A DNA stretch of 25,876 nt from Akkermansia muciniphila (GTDB taxonomy: Bacteria; Verrucomicrobiota; Verrucomicrobiia; Verrucomicrobiales; V1-33). Below the pieces are notes generated by a model, which was given only the letters and a program-made list of their open reading frames with translations, had not been told where the DNA came from and did no database searches. Location of the stretch: contig CALQKQ020000004.1 in the NCBI GenBank assembly GCA_943331195.2, forward strand, positions 1-25,876. The letters are read 5' to 3'. Positions 8,274-16,356 of the stretch are shown piece after piece. The translations under genes were made by a program, and so were the position numbers. How positions within the stretch are numbered: the first letter of the stretch is position 1; every line of letters begins with the position of its first letter.

Positions 8274-9428
8274 ATGAGTCTAGCCATGCAAACTGAAACG
8301 AAGGAACCCTTTGAATCTCCGGCGGAAAAGTCAGGACGCCTCATGCCCCAGCGGCTTTCCCTGGTGGATCAAACGGTGCAGATCATGCGGCAACTGATCG
8401 CTGATGGCCAATGGGTGGAGAGCCTGCCGGGAGAGGAGGCGCTGCGCTCGCATTTTGGAATCAGCCGGGTGACGCTGCGCAAGGCCCTAGCGCAACTGGG
8501 TGCCCAGGGCTGGATTGCTTCTCCGGGCCGGGGGCGCAAACACCTCATCACGAGCAGCCAGGGGGTGCTGGCACCGGACCGAGCCCATGAGCGCACCGTG
8601 AAGTGGCTCAGTCCGCATCCGGAGATCGACTTGGTCTGGAGTACCCGGATCGGCTATGAGGAGGTGCGCAAGTCCCTGTTCGCGGCGGGCCTGCGGCTGG
8701 ATTGGGTTAGTGCAGGTGCGCTTTATCAAGCTCGTCCGGAGCCGCGCCTGGAGCGCCTCAAGGAGGAAGCGGGCACGGCGGGCTGGGTGCTCTTCCGGGC
8801 CTCCGCCGCGATGCAGCGCTGGTTTCAGGAAAGTCGCCTGCCCTGCGTTGTGGTCGGTCCCTGCCATGAGGGGGTGGCCCTTCCTAACGTTCAAGTGGAT
8901 GTCGAAGCCCTCGGCTATCATCTTGGGTCGGAGGCTTCGCGGCTGGGGCACCGCCATCTGGCCTTTTTGGTCACGAATCCTGAATTGGCTAGTGCGATCG
9001 CCACTTGCGCCGGGCTAGCTAAGTCGACGCCTCCGGCGGGGCAGGCGCGGCGCCTCACCGTGATCCAGGACGACCTGACCGTGCCTGGTCTGCGCCGGGC
9101 GCTGAGCGAGGCCATGGCGGATCGGGATCGAGCGACCTTGATATTGGTGGCGGAGGCTTCGGCGGCGCTGCCGACCTTGGGGATTTTGCGGGAGCTGGGC
9201 TTGCGGGTGCCCGAGGATGTGTCGGTGGTGGTGCGGGATCACGAGCCGTTTTTGGAGCGGAGCGTACCGGCGATCTGCCGTTATAGTTATGATTGGATGC
9301 GGGTGGGCCGGAGCATCAGCCGGGTGCTGCGCGAGGTGATTGAGGGGGGCTGTGGCAAGGCGATTCAGCGCAAGCTTCTGCCTAACTTTATTGCGGGAGA
9401 GACCATGGCCCGGGTGCGTGTGGAGTGA
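8274..9428 (+). CDS. second GntR-type regulator with LacI-like effector domain
   Basis: From ATG 8274 the product has 384 residues. The winged helix (about 28-92) contains LPGEEALRSHFGISRVTLRK followed by LGAQGWI and a Gly-Arg wing. The remainder is LacI-like, with RLGHRHLAFLVTNPELA and LGLRVPEDVSVVVRDHEPFL. It has the same layout as the regulator at 3347-4429, but with low identity outside the core motifs. The start is uncertain: TTG 8268 and ATG 8286 are in frame, and ATG 8343 (MPQRLSLVDQ) aligns with the paralogue's start. No Shine-Dalgarno precedes 8274; the leader is C/T-rich. It lies between and co-directional with two heme-dehydrogenase genes, which are its most likely targets; the effector sugar is unknown. 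Confidence 0.88.
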   Translation: MSLAMQTETKEPFESPAEKSGRLMPQRLSLVDQTVQIMRQLIADGQWVESLPGEEALRSHFGISRVTLRKALAQLGAQGWIASPGRGRKHLITSSQGVLAPDRAHERTVKWLSPHPEIDLVWSTRIGYEEVRKSLFAAGLRLDWVSAGALYQARPEPRLERLKEEAGTAGWVLFRASAAMQRWFQESRLPCVVVGPCHEGVALPNVQVDVEALGYHLGSEASRLGHRHLAFLVTNPELASAIATCAGLAKSTPPAGQARRLTVIQDDLTVPGLRRALSEAMADRDRATLILVAEASAALPTLGILRELGLRVPEDVSVVVRDHEPFLERSVPAICRYSYDWMRVGRSISRVLREVIEGGCGKAIQRKLLPNFIAGETMARVRVE

Positions 9429-9440
9429 GGGGCTAGGCGG

Positions 9441-9557
9441 GTGGCGGGGCGGGTGGGCCTGCGCTTGCTGGGAGGCCTGGGGGCTGCTTGGCTGGTGTTC
9501 TGGGTGCTGCGGTTTGGATGGCGCCGGGCGACTTTCTTTTTTTCTATCAACTCCTGA
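9441..9557 (+). CDS. possible 38-residue single-span membrane peptide
   Basis: A GTG-started frame 12 nt after the regulator's stop encodes 38 residues, with a hydrophobic stretch (LLGGLGAAWLVFWVL) followed by basic residues (RFGWRR). GAGGGG about 8 nt upstream could be a ribosome site. It may equally be a chance frame in GC-rich DNA; no homologue is known to me. Confidence 0.15.
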   Translation: MAGRVGLRLLGGLGAAWLVFWVLRFGWRRATFFFSINS

Positions 9558-9564
9558 CTCCTGA
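9551..9564 (+). repeat. 7-bp tandem repeat in leader
   Basis: CTCCTGA occurs twice in tandem, six bases before the ATG at 9570, within a pyrimidine-rich leader. It is too short to interpret alone. Confidence 0.6.
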
Positions 9565-9569
9565 CCTTT

Positions 9570-12500
9570 ATGAAAGTGATCTCTGTTTTGTTGGCGCTGG
9601 CGGCCCCCTTAGCTGCGGCGGCTCCGCCGCGGGATGCGGTGTCGCTGGATTCCCCGACGTGGCCGCGCCATTACCGGATGCATCTGGAATTTTCGGCGGC
9701 GGCGGCGGGTTCGGTTCGGCTGGGGCCGGGCATGGTGGTGGCTTTGCCGGAGGGTTTAGAGCACGACTTGGCGCTGGAGTTTCCGGTGGGCGGGGTGCCG
9801 GTGTTGCGCACTTGGGCGGGCGGCAAGTTGGTGCGCGGGCCGGAGGAAGTGCCGGGTTTGGCTCCGGGAGGTGCCAAGAGCTTTCCCGAGGCCAAGTTAG
9901 ATTTGGGTGAGGATTTCACGGCGGAGGTGAAGTTCACCGCCACGGGCGGCGGCACCTTGTTTTCCAAATGCGCTCCTGCGGGAGCCTGGGCTCCGGGTGC
10001 CAAGGCTCTGCTCGTGCGGGATGGGCGTTTGGTGTACGACATTGGTTGGCTGGGAGCGCTGAGCGGCGGCCCGCCGGTGGCTGACGGGCAGCCGCACACG
10101 GCGGTGCTCACGAACATGGGGGGCCTGGTCAAGTTGCAGTTGGATGGCAAAGTGATTGCGGAGCGGGCTAACTTTGCGCGGCCCGACGTGGTTGGCCATC
10201 AATTCAAGGTGGGGCGGGCCGCCACCGATTTCGGGGGCGACTTCAGCGAGGGGGTGATTGAGGAGGTGCGGGTTTGGGAGCGGGCGCTGGCGGAGGGGGA
10301 AAACCGCCTGCTTTTCCAAGCGGACGGGGCCGGGGCCAACACGCCCGACTTTGCCTATCATCCCTCGGGTGGAGGGGAGCGCCCGGTGTTGATGCCAGCT
10401 CCGGGGGTGACCCTCAAGGCGGGCTGGGTGCAAGCCTTGGAGCGGAGCGACCACGCGGCTCTGGTGGGGGGCTGGAATGAGCAGACTCTAGCCGAAGGCA
10501 GTCAGATTTATGCGAGTCTCTGCGTGGCCTGTCACGGGACGAAGGAGCAGCCGGGCTCGCTGCCGACGGCGCTGCGCTTCGCGGAAGGCGCGTTCAAGAA
10601 TGGCTCCGATCCCTATGCGATGTTCCAGACTCTAACCAAGGGTTTTGGCCAAATGGTGGCGCAGCCGCAGTATACCACCGCGCAGAAATACGCGGTGATT
10701 CAGTACATCCGCGAGACCTTTCTCAAGCCGCACAATCCCTCGCAGCTAAGCGCGCTGAGTCCGGCCTATCTGGCCTCCCTGCCGCGGGGGCTGGCGCGCG
10801 TTGAGGCCGAACAAGAGGACCGCTCCCTGCCGCCCTATCAGCGCATGGAACTGGGGCCCGCGCTCTTTTGGACCTATCAAGTGGCTCCTGGCGACATCGC
10901 CCAAAAGGGCTTGGCGGTGCGACTCGACGAAGGGCTGGGAGGTGTCAGCAAGGGGCGCGCATGGATGATCTACGACCACGACACGATGCGGGTGGCGAGC
11001 GCGACCACGGGGAGTTTTGTCGACTGGAAGGGGATCGCCTTTGACGGCAGCCACGGCACGCACACGAGCCTGACGGGGGAGGCGCATTTTCGCAATCCCC
11101 CCGGTCCTGGTTGGGCTTCGCCGGAGGGCCAGTGGGAAGACCAGCGTTTGGTAGGCCGCGATGAGCGCCGCTACGGCCCGCTGCCGCGGGAGTGGGCGCG
11201 CTTCCTCGGCATGTATGTTCATGGGGAGCAAGTGGTGGTGGCGGCCTTGATCGGGGGCGTCCGCGTGCTGGAGTCGCCCGGCTGGATCGACTATGGGGCG
11301 ACCCCGGTTTTTGTGCGCACGCTCAATGTGGCGGCGGCGGCGCAGCCGCGCCTGCTGCGGGTGGCACCGGATTCGGTGAATGTGCAGTTGGTCGGCGATG
11401 GCAGCTTGCGGCGGGAGGGCGGCTTTTGGATCGCGGAGTTGCCGGGGGGGGCGCAGAGTCGGCTTTTTATCTCGAAAGCGGATCCGCTTTCCCTAGCGGC
11501 TTTGGTGCAAACGCAGCATCAGCCGCTTGCGTTAGAACAACTGACGTTGGGAGGTCCACCGCGCTGGACGCAGGAGGTCGTGACGACCTCCGTGCCGGGG
11601 AAGGCCGAGGGGGCTTTTGCGGCGGATACGTTCCCCCTGCCATTGGAGAATCCCTGGCAAAGTTGGTTGCGGCCGGGGGGATTTGATTTCACGCCTGACG
11701 GCGAGGCGGCGGTGGTGGCGATGTGGAATGGAGATGTGTGGCGGGTCGAAGGATTGCGGGCGGCGGCTCCGGCGCCTTTGCGTTGGCGCCGCATTGCCAG
11801 TGGGCTGTTCCAGCCGCTGGGGGTCAAGTTTCGCGGGGACGATGTCTTTATCACGTGCCGCGATCAATTGGTGCGCCTGCGCGATTTCAATGGCGATGGG
11901 GAGACCGATTTCCTGGAGTGCTTCAATGACGACCACCAAGTCACGGAACATTTTCACGAGTTCGCCATGGGCTTGCAAAGCGATGCGGAAGGTAATTTCT
12001 ATTATGCGAAGTCGGGTCGACACGCGCTTCCGGCGGTGGTGCCGCAGCACGGGACGCTGCTGCGGATTAGCGCTGATGGCAGCCACACCGACATCCTAGC
12101 CACTGGTTTTCGCGCCGCCAATGGCGTGTGCTTGAACCGCGATGGCAGTTTTTTTGTCACGGACCAGGAAGGATTTTGGACGCCGAAGAACCGCATCAAC
12201 CGGGTCAAGCCGGGTGGTTTTTATGGGAATCTCTTTGGTTTTACTTCGGTAACGGACACCTCCGATGCGGCGATGGAGCAGCCCATGGTCTGGATTACGA
12301 ACGACAAGGACCGCAGTCCTGCGGAGTTGATAGAAGTGCCGAAAAACGCTTGGGGAAGCTTGGGTGGCTCCCTGCTCAATCTCAGTTATGGGACGGGCCG
12401 GGCCTTCATCGTGCCGTACGAAGAAGTGGGCGGCCAATGGCAGGGGGCGGTCTGCGAACTGCCCCTACCTGCTTTTGAAACGGGCATCATGCGCGGGCGT

Positions 12501-12935
12501 TTTAGCGCTGATGGGGATCTCTATGCTTGCGGCATGTTTGCCTGGGCGGGCAATGCCACCGGCCCTGGCGGCTTCCACCGGATTCGCCGACTGGCGGGCC
12601 CAGCCCAGTTGCCGGTGGCCCTGCACGCTGCCCGCGGCCAGCTGCGGGTGACGTTCAGCGATCCCCTGGATGCCGCTTCGGTGCAGCCCGGGGCCTTCGC
12701 CTACAAGATGTGGTCGCTCAAGCGCAGTGCCAATTACGGGTCGCAACATTTTGGGGAACACCCCCTGGCCATCGCCGAGGCGCGCTTGGCCGCCGACGGC
12801 TGCACGGTCATTCTAACTATCCCTGAGCTGGCGGCCACGCAGAGTTATGAGTTAAAGCTCAAGCTGCGCGGGGCGGATGGCGGGGAAATCGAGCGCAATC
12901 TGCATGGCACCTTGCACGCCCTCAGCGCGGAATAA
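9570..12935 (+). CDS. LamG-cytochrome c-DUF6797-propeller dehydrogenase-like protein
   Basis: The protein has 1121 residues with a signal peptide (about 1-18). Domains in order: a concanavalin/LamG-like lectin domain (about 107-252, with KVGRAATDFGGDFSEGVIEE); a class I cytochrome c (about 305-400, CVACH at 318-322, probable axial Met362); a DUF6797 domain (about 419-584, with RAWMIYDHDTMRVA and DGSHGTHTSL); a sugar-dehydrogenase-type propeller (about 694-1010) with an acidic loop DFNGDGETDFLE at 772-783; and an Ig-like C-terminal segment (about 1014-1110). Such proteins occur in Verrucomicrobia and Planctomycetes near polysaccharide genes; the enzymatic reaction is unproven. Exported electron-transferring sugar oxidation is the likely role. 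The ATG follows a T/C-rich tract and the 7-bp tandem repeat. A perfect hairpin follows the stop, marking the end of this unit. Confidence 0.85.
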   Translation: MKVISVLLALAAPLAAAAPPRDAVSLDSPTWPRHYRMHLEFSAAAAGSVRLGPGMVVALPEGLEHDLALEFPVGGVPVLRTWAGGKLVRGPEEVPGLAPGGAKSFPEAKLDLGEDFTAEVKFTATGGGTLFSKCAPAGAWAPGAKALLVRDGRLVYDIGWLGALSGGPPVADGQPHTAVLTNMGGLVKLQLDGKVIAERANFARPDVVGHQFKVGRAATDFGGDFSEGVIEEVRVWERALAEGENRLLFQADGAGANTPDFAYHPSGGGERPVLMPAPGVTLKAGWVQALERSDHAALVGGWNEQTLAEGSQIYASLCVACHGTKEQPGSLPTALRFAEGAFKNGSDPYAMFQTLTKGFGQMVAQPQYTTAQKYAVIQYIRETFLKPHNPSQLSALSPAYLASLPRGLARVEAEQEDRSLPPYQRMELGPALFWTYQVAPGDIAQKGLAVRLDEGLGGVSKGRAWMIYDHDTMRVASATTGSFVDWKGIAFDGSHGTHTSLTGEAHFRNPPGPGWASPEGQWEDQRLVGRDERRYGPLPREWARFLGMYVHGEQVVVAALIGGVRVLESPGWIDYGATPVFVRTLNVAAAAQPRLLRVAPDSVNVQLVGDGSLRREGGFWIAELPGGAQSRLFISKADPLSLAALVQTQHQPLALEQLTLGGPPRWTQEVVTTSVPGKAEGAFAADTFPLPLENPWQSWLRPGGFDFTPDGEAAVVAMWNGDVWRVEGLRAAAPAPLRWRRIASGLFQPLGVKFRGDDVFITCRDQLVRLRDFNGDGETDFLECFNDDHQVTEHFHEFAMGLQSDAEGNFYYAKSGRHALPAVVPQHGTLLRISADGSHTDILATGFRAANGVCLNRDGSFFVTDQEGFWTPKNRINRVKPGGFYGNLFGFTSVTDTSDAAMEQPMVWITNDKDRSPAELIEVPKNAWGSLGGSLLNLSYGTGRAFIVPYEEVGGQWQGAVCELPLPAFETGIMRGRFSADGDLYACGMFAWAGNATGPGGFHRIRRLAGPAQLPVALHAARGQLRVTFSDPLDAASVQPGAFAYKMWSLKRSANYGSQHFGEHPLAIAEARLAADGCTVILTIPELAATQSYELKLKLRGADGGEIERNLHGTLHALSAE

Positions 12936-12942
12936 GCGAAGG

Positions 12943-12970
12943 GGCCCGCGCCCAGGGCTGGGCGCGGGCC
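12943..12970 (+). terminator. perfect 12-bp hairpin ending the 9570 gene
   Basis: GGCCCGCGCCCA (12943-12954) and TGGGCGCGGGCC (12959-12970) are exact reverse complements around a 4-nt loop, beginning 7 nt past the TAA stop. Such a stable GC stem is very unlikely by chance. No T run follows, so it is a T-less terminator or an mRNA 3'-end stabiliser. It separates the 9570 gene from the PSD1 unit. Confidence 0.6.
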
Positions 12971-13059
12971 GGGAAGAAGTTGAAATGCCCGGCCGCTTGG
13001 GCGGGTATAGCTTGGACGATTCCCCCTGCGCGCAACCTTGAACGCGCGGTCCCCCTCCT

Positions 13060-16000
13060 ATGATGTCCCGATGCGCTGTCCTGATTCTTGGGGTCCTACT
13101 CCCCAGCGCGCCAGTGTGGGCCGAAGCGAACGACTTTTTCGAACAGCGCATTCGCCCGGTGTTGCACGATCACTGCGTGGAGTGCCATGGCCCGGAAAAG
13201 CAGAAAGGCGGCCTGCGGCTGGATTCCCGGGAGGCGATTTTGCAAGGCGGCGAGTCCGGTCCGGCGATGGTGCTAGGACAGCCCGACGCTAGCCTCCTGC
13301 TGAAGGCGGTGCGCCAGGTGGATCCGGATTTGAAAATGCCCCCGGCGCGGGTGGGGCCCCGGCTTTCCGACGCGGTGCTGGCCGACCTGGCGGACTGGGT
13401 GCAAAAAGGGGCACCCTGGGCTCCTGGGGTGAGTCCGGCACCGAGTCCGGCCAAGGAGGTTTTTCAATTAGAAGCGCGCAAACAGCGCCTGCCTTGGATT
13501 TGGCAAAGCCCGCAGCGGCAGGCGGTGCCGCCGGTCGCGGGGCCGACTCCAGCCAACGAGGTGGATTCATTTATCCTAGCCCGGTTGCAGGCGGTGGGCT
13601 TGAGCCTCTCGCCTCCGGCGGAGGGGCGCATCTGGCTGCGGCGGGCCCACTTTGCCCTAACGGGGTTGCCGCCGCAGCGCGCCGACTTGGAAGCCGGCGT
13701 GGCCGACCCCTCGCCGCAGGGCCGGGAGCGGGCGGTGGACGCGCTATTGGCTTCTCCTCACTTCGGGGAGCGCTGGGCGCGCCACTGGATGGATTTGGTT
13801 CGCTACGCGGAATCCCGTGGGCACGAGAGCGATTTTCTCATCGCCAATGCGTGGCGCTACCGCGACTATCTGATTCGCGCTTACAACGCCGATGTGCCCT
13901 ATGACCGCTTTGTGGCGGAGCACATTGCTGGGGACCTGTTGCCGCCCCGGCTGGATCCCGCGAACGGTGCCAACGAATCGGTCTTGGCGACGGGTTGGGC
14001 TTTCCTCGGCGAGGAAAACCACAGCCCGGTGGACATCCGCCAGGACGAATGCGAGCGGGTCGACAACAAGGTCGATGTGTTATCCAAGACCTTTCTGGGC
14101 CTAACGGTAGGCTGCGCCCGCTGTCATGACCACAAATTTGACGCCATCACGCAGCAGGATTACTACGCCTTGAGCGGCTTTGTCTTGGGCTCGCCCTACC
14201 GCCAGGTGCGCTTCCAGACCAGGGAGGCGGAGGCTCGCGTGGCGGGGCAACTGGAGGAACTGCGCGGGCAGGAGGTCGGCAAGATCACGGCGGCTTTTGC
14301 GGACTCGGCGCGGCCGGGAGTAGCGTCGCTCGCGGCCTATCTGCTGGCGGCTCAGGATGGTGCGTTAGGAGAAACTGCGGATCGCGCGGGGTTGGATGCG
14401 TCTCGCCTGGCGGCTTGGCAGGAACAACTCCAGCAAGCTGCGGCAGGGCCCTCGCATCCGCTGCGGGCCTTTGCCCAGCTGGCGGCGGCGCCTCTGGGCG
14501 GCTTTGCGGCGCGCCTCGCCGAGCTGCGCGCGGCGGTCCCGGCGGCAGCGGCGGCGGTTCGGGTGGTGGCGGATTTCACCGAGGCGGGACGGACGCCTTG
14601 GAAAACCGATGGCCCCACGTTTGGCACCCGTCCCTTGGCGGCTGGGGAGTTGGTTTTGGGCACGCCGGAGCGGCCCCTGGCGCGCTTCCTCACGTGCGGC
14701 GCGGCCAGCCGCGAGCCCTTTTGGAATCGGCTAGGAATCAGTCCGGGCAATGAGTCCGATGCGGGATCCCTCGCGGCGGAAGCTCGGGCGGGCCGCACCT
14801 TGCTCGTTCCCAAATTCACGCTGGAATCAGGTCGTTTGCATTATTTAGTGCGGGGTCGGGTGCGGGTTTATGCGGGGGTGGATTCCCATATCATGCTGGC
14901 GGGGCCGCTGCACGGCAACTTGATGGCGAATTTTGATAGCGGGGCGACGGCAGCTTGGGTGAGCCACGATCTCAGCGCCTATGCCGGGCACCGCTTGCAC
15001 TTGGAATTTTCCGCCTTGGGGGACAGCCCGCTAGAGGTCATGCAGGTGGTGGAAGCCCCCGAGGCACCGACGTGGGGGCTGGCGGCGCCGTGGCCTTTGC
15101 CGCAGGAGGCCCCTAACTTGGCGGCGGTGGCGGCCGAGTTGCAGTCCGACTGCGCGGCGGCCCTGGAAGCCTTGGCGGCGGGCCGGGTCGGCCTGAGCGC
15201 GGCGCAGGCGGTGTTGGTGGATTGGCTAGGGCAGCATCCGGCCCTGACGGGTTATGCGCCGACGGCGGTGGCGGCGGCGGCGGCCGACTATTTCCGGCGC
15301 CGCGAGGAGTTAGCGGCGACGGTGCGCTGGGATTCGGCCACGGCGGTTTCTTGGGCCGATGGCAGCGGGGTGGATGAAGCGGTCCTCTTGCGAGGCAAGC
15401 CGGGCCGTCCTGGTGCCCTAGCGCCCCGCGGGCTGCCGGTGGCCTTTGGCGGGCCGCGCATCACCACCGTACAAAGCAGCGGCCGCGCGGAGTTGGCGGC
15501 GCAGATGACGGATCCCGCGAACCCGCTGATGGCTCGCGTCTTCGTCAATCGCGTGTGGCACCACCTCTTTGGCCGCGGCATCGTGCCCACGGTCGATAAC
15601 TTCGGCTATCTCGGGGAGCGCCCTAGCCATCCGGAGCTGCTGGACCACCTGGCCTGGCAATTCATGCACGAGGACGGCTGGTCGCTCAAACGCCTCCTGC
15701 GGCGGCTGGTTTTAACGGAAGTCTTTGCGCAGTCGAGTAGCCGGGGCGAGGCCCGCAGCGAGGCGCTCGACCCGGCGAATGGCTTGTTGCACCGCATGCC
15801 GGTGCGCCGCCTCGAAGGCGAGGCCATTCGGGACGCTTTGTTGGCGGTGTCGGGGCGCCTCGACCCGGCCTTGGGCGGCCCGCCCATTCCGGTGCAACTC
15901 ACGGAATTCATCGTGGGCCGAGGCCGTCCGGAGGCGAGTGGTCCCCTGGATGGGGCGGGCCGCCGCAGTCTTTATTTGGGGGCGCGGCGCAATTTTCTTC

Positions 16001-16356
16001 CGACCATGATGTTAGCCTTCGACCTGCCGACGCCCTTCAGCACGGTGGGTCGCCGCAACGTCACCAACGTTCCGGCGCAATCGCTCGTGATGATGAATGA
16101 CCCCCTGGTGGCGGAGCAGGCGGCGCGCTGGGCGGAGCGCTTACTGAAGGAACGGCCCGGGGCTAGCGTGGCGGAGCGGATCCGGTGGCTTTGCGAAACC
16201 GCGTGGGCCCGCCCGCCCACGGCGGAGGAAGCCGAGGTAGCGATCCAATCCCTAGCGGAAATGGCAGCGCTGCGTCCGGGCGAAGCTGAGGTGATTTCCT
16301 GGGCGGAGTTGGGCCACGCCCTGCTTAATGCGAACGATTTTATTTATCTCAAATGA
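13060..16356 (+). CDS. PSD1-type diheme cytochrome A (PSCyt1-DUF1549-DUF1553) with galactose-binding-like insert
   Basis: The protein has 1098 residues with a signal peptide (about 1-21). The planctomycete cytochrome domain PSCyt1 has CVECH at 39-43 followed by KGGLRLDSRE. DUF1549 (about 165-385) contains GERWARHWMDLVRYAES and a second heme motif, CARCH, at 352-356 in CHDHKFD. Between it and DUF1553 (about 790-1075, with ARVFVNRVWHHLFGRGIV) is an extra beta-rich region, about 502-666, resembling a galactose-binding-like fold. The family is abundant in Planctomycetes and Verrucomicrobia and is often encoded beside sulfatases and glycoside hydrolases; its biochemical role is unknown, and electron transfer is inferred from the two heme sites. 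The start uses ATG 13060 (a second ATG follows at 13063). Its stop overlaps the next gene's start (ATGA), so the two are translationally coupled. Confidence 0.93.
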   Translation: MMSRCAVLILGVLLPSAPVWAEANDFFEQRIRPVLHDHCVECHGPEKQKGGLRLDSREAILQGGESGPAMVLGQPDASLLLKAVRQVDPDLKMPPARVGPRLSDAVLADLADWVQKGAPWAPGVSPAPSPAKEVFQLEARKQRLPWIWQSPQRQAVPPVAGPTPANEVDSFILARLQAVGLSLSPPAEGRIWLRRAHFALTGLPPQRADLEAGVADPSPQGRERAVDALLASPHFGERWARHWMDLVRYAESRGHESDFLIANAWRYRDYLIRAYNADVPYDRFVAEHIAGDLLPPRLDPANGANESVLATGWAFLGEENHSPVDIRQDECERVDNKVDVLSKTFLGLTVGCARCHDHKFDAITQQDYYALSGFVLGSPYRQVRFQTREAEARVAGQLEELRGQEVGKITAAFADSARPGVASLAAYLLAAQDGALGETADRAGLDASRLAAWQEQLQQAAAGPSHPLRAFAQLAAAPLGGFAARLAELRAAVPAAAAAVRVVADFTEAGRTPWKTDGPTFGTRPLAAGELVLGTPERPLARFLTCGAASREPFWNRLGISPGNESDAGSLAAEARAGRTLLVPKFTLESGRLHYLVRGRVRVYAGVDSHIMLAGPLHGNLMANFDSGATAAWVSHDLSAYAGHRLHLEFSALGDSPLEVMQVVEAPEAPTWGLAAPWPLPQEAPNLAAVAAELQSDCAAALEALAAGRVGLSAAQAVLVDWLGQHPALTGYAPTAVAAAAADYFRRREELAATVRWDSATAVSWADGSGVDEAVLLRGKPGRPGALAPRGLPVAFGGPRITTVQSSGRAELAAQMTDPANPLMARVFVNRVWHHLFGRGIVPTVDNFGYLGERPSHPELLDHLAWQFMHEDGWSLKRLLRRLVLTEVFAQSSSRGEARSEALDPANGLLHRMPVRRLEGEAIRDALLAVSGRLDPALGGPPIPVQLTEFIVGRGRPEASGPLDGAGRRSLYLGARRNFLPTMMLAFDLPTPFSTVGRRNVTNVPAQSLVMMNDPLVAEQAARWAERLLKERPGASVAERIRWLCETAWARPPTAEEAEVAIQSLAEMAALRPGEAEVISWAELGHALLNANDFIYLK

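Noticed and set aside
12984..13015. TTGAAA...TATAGC promoter before PSD1 cytochrome A
   Set aside because: The spacing is about 20 bp, too long for a normal sigma70 promoter; not listed as a feature.
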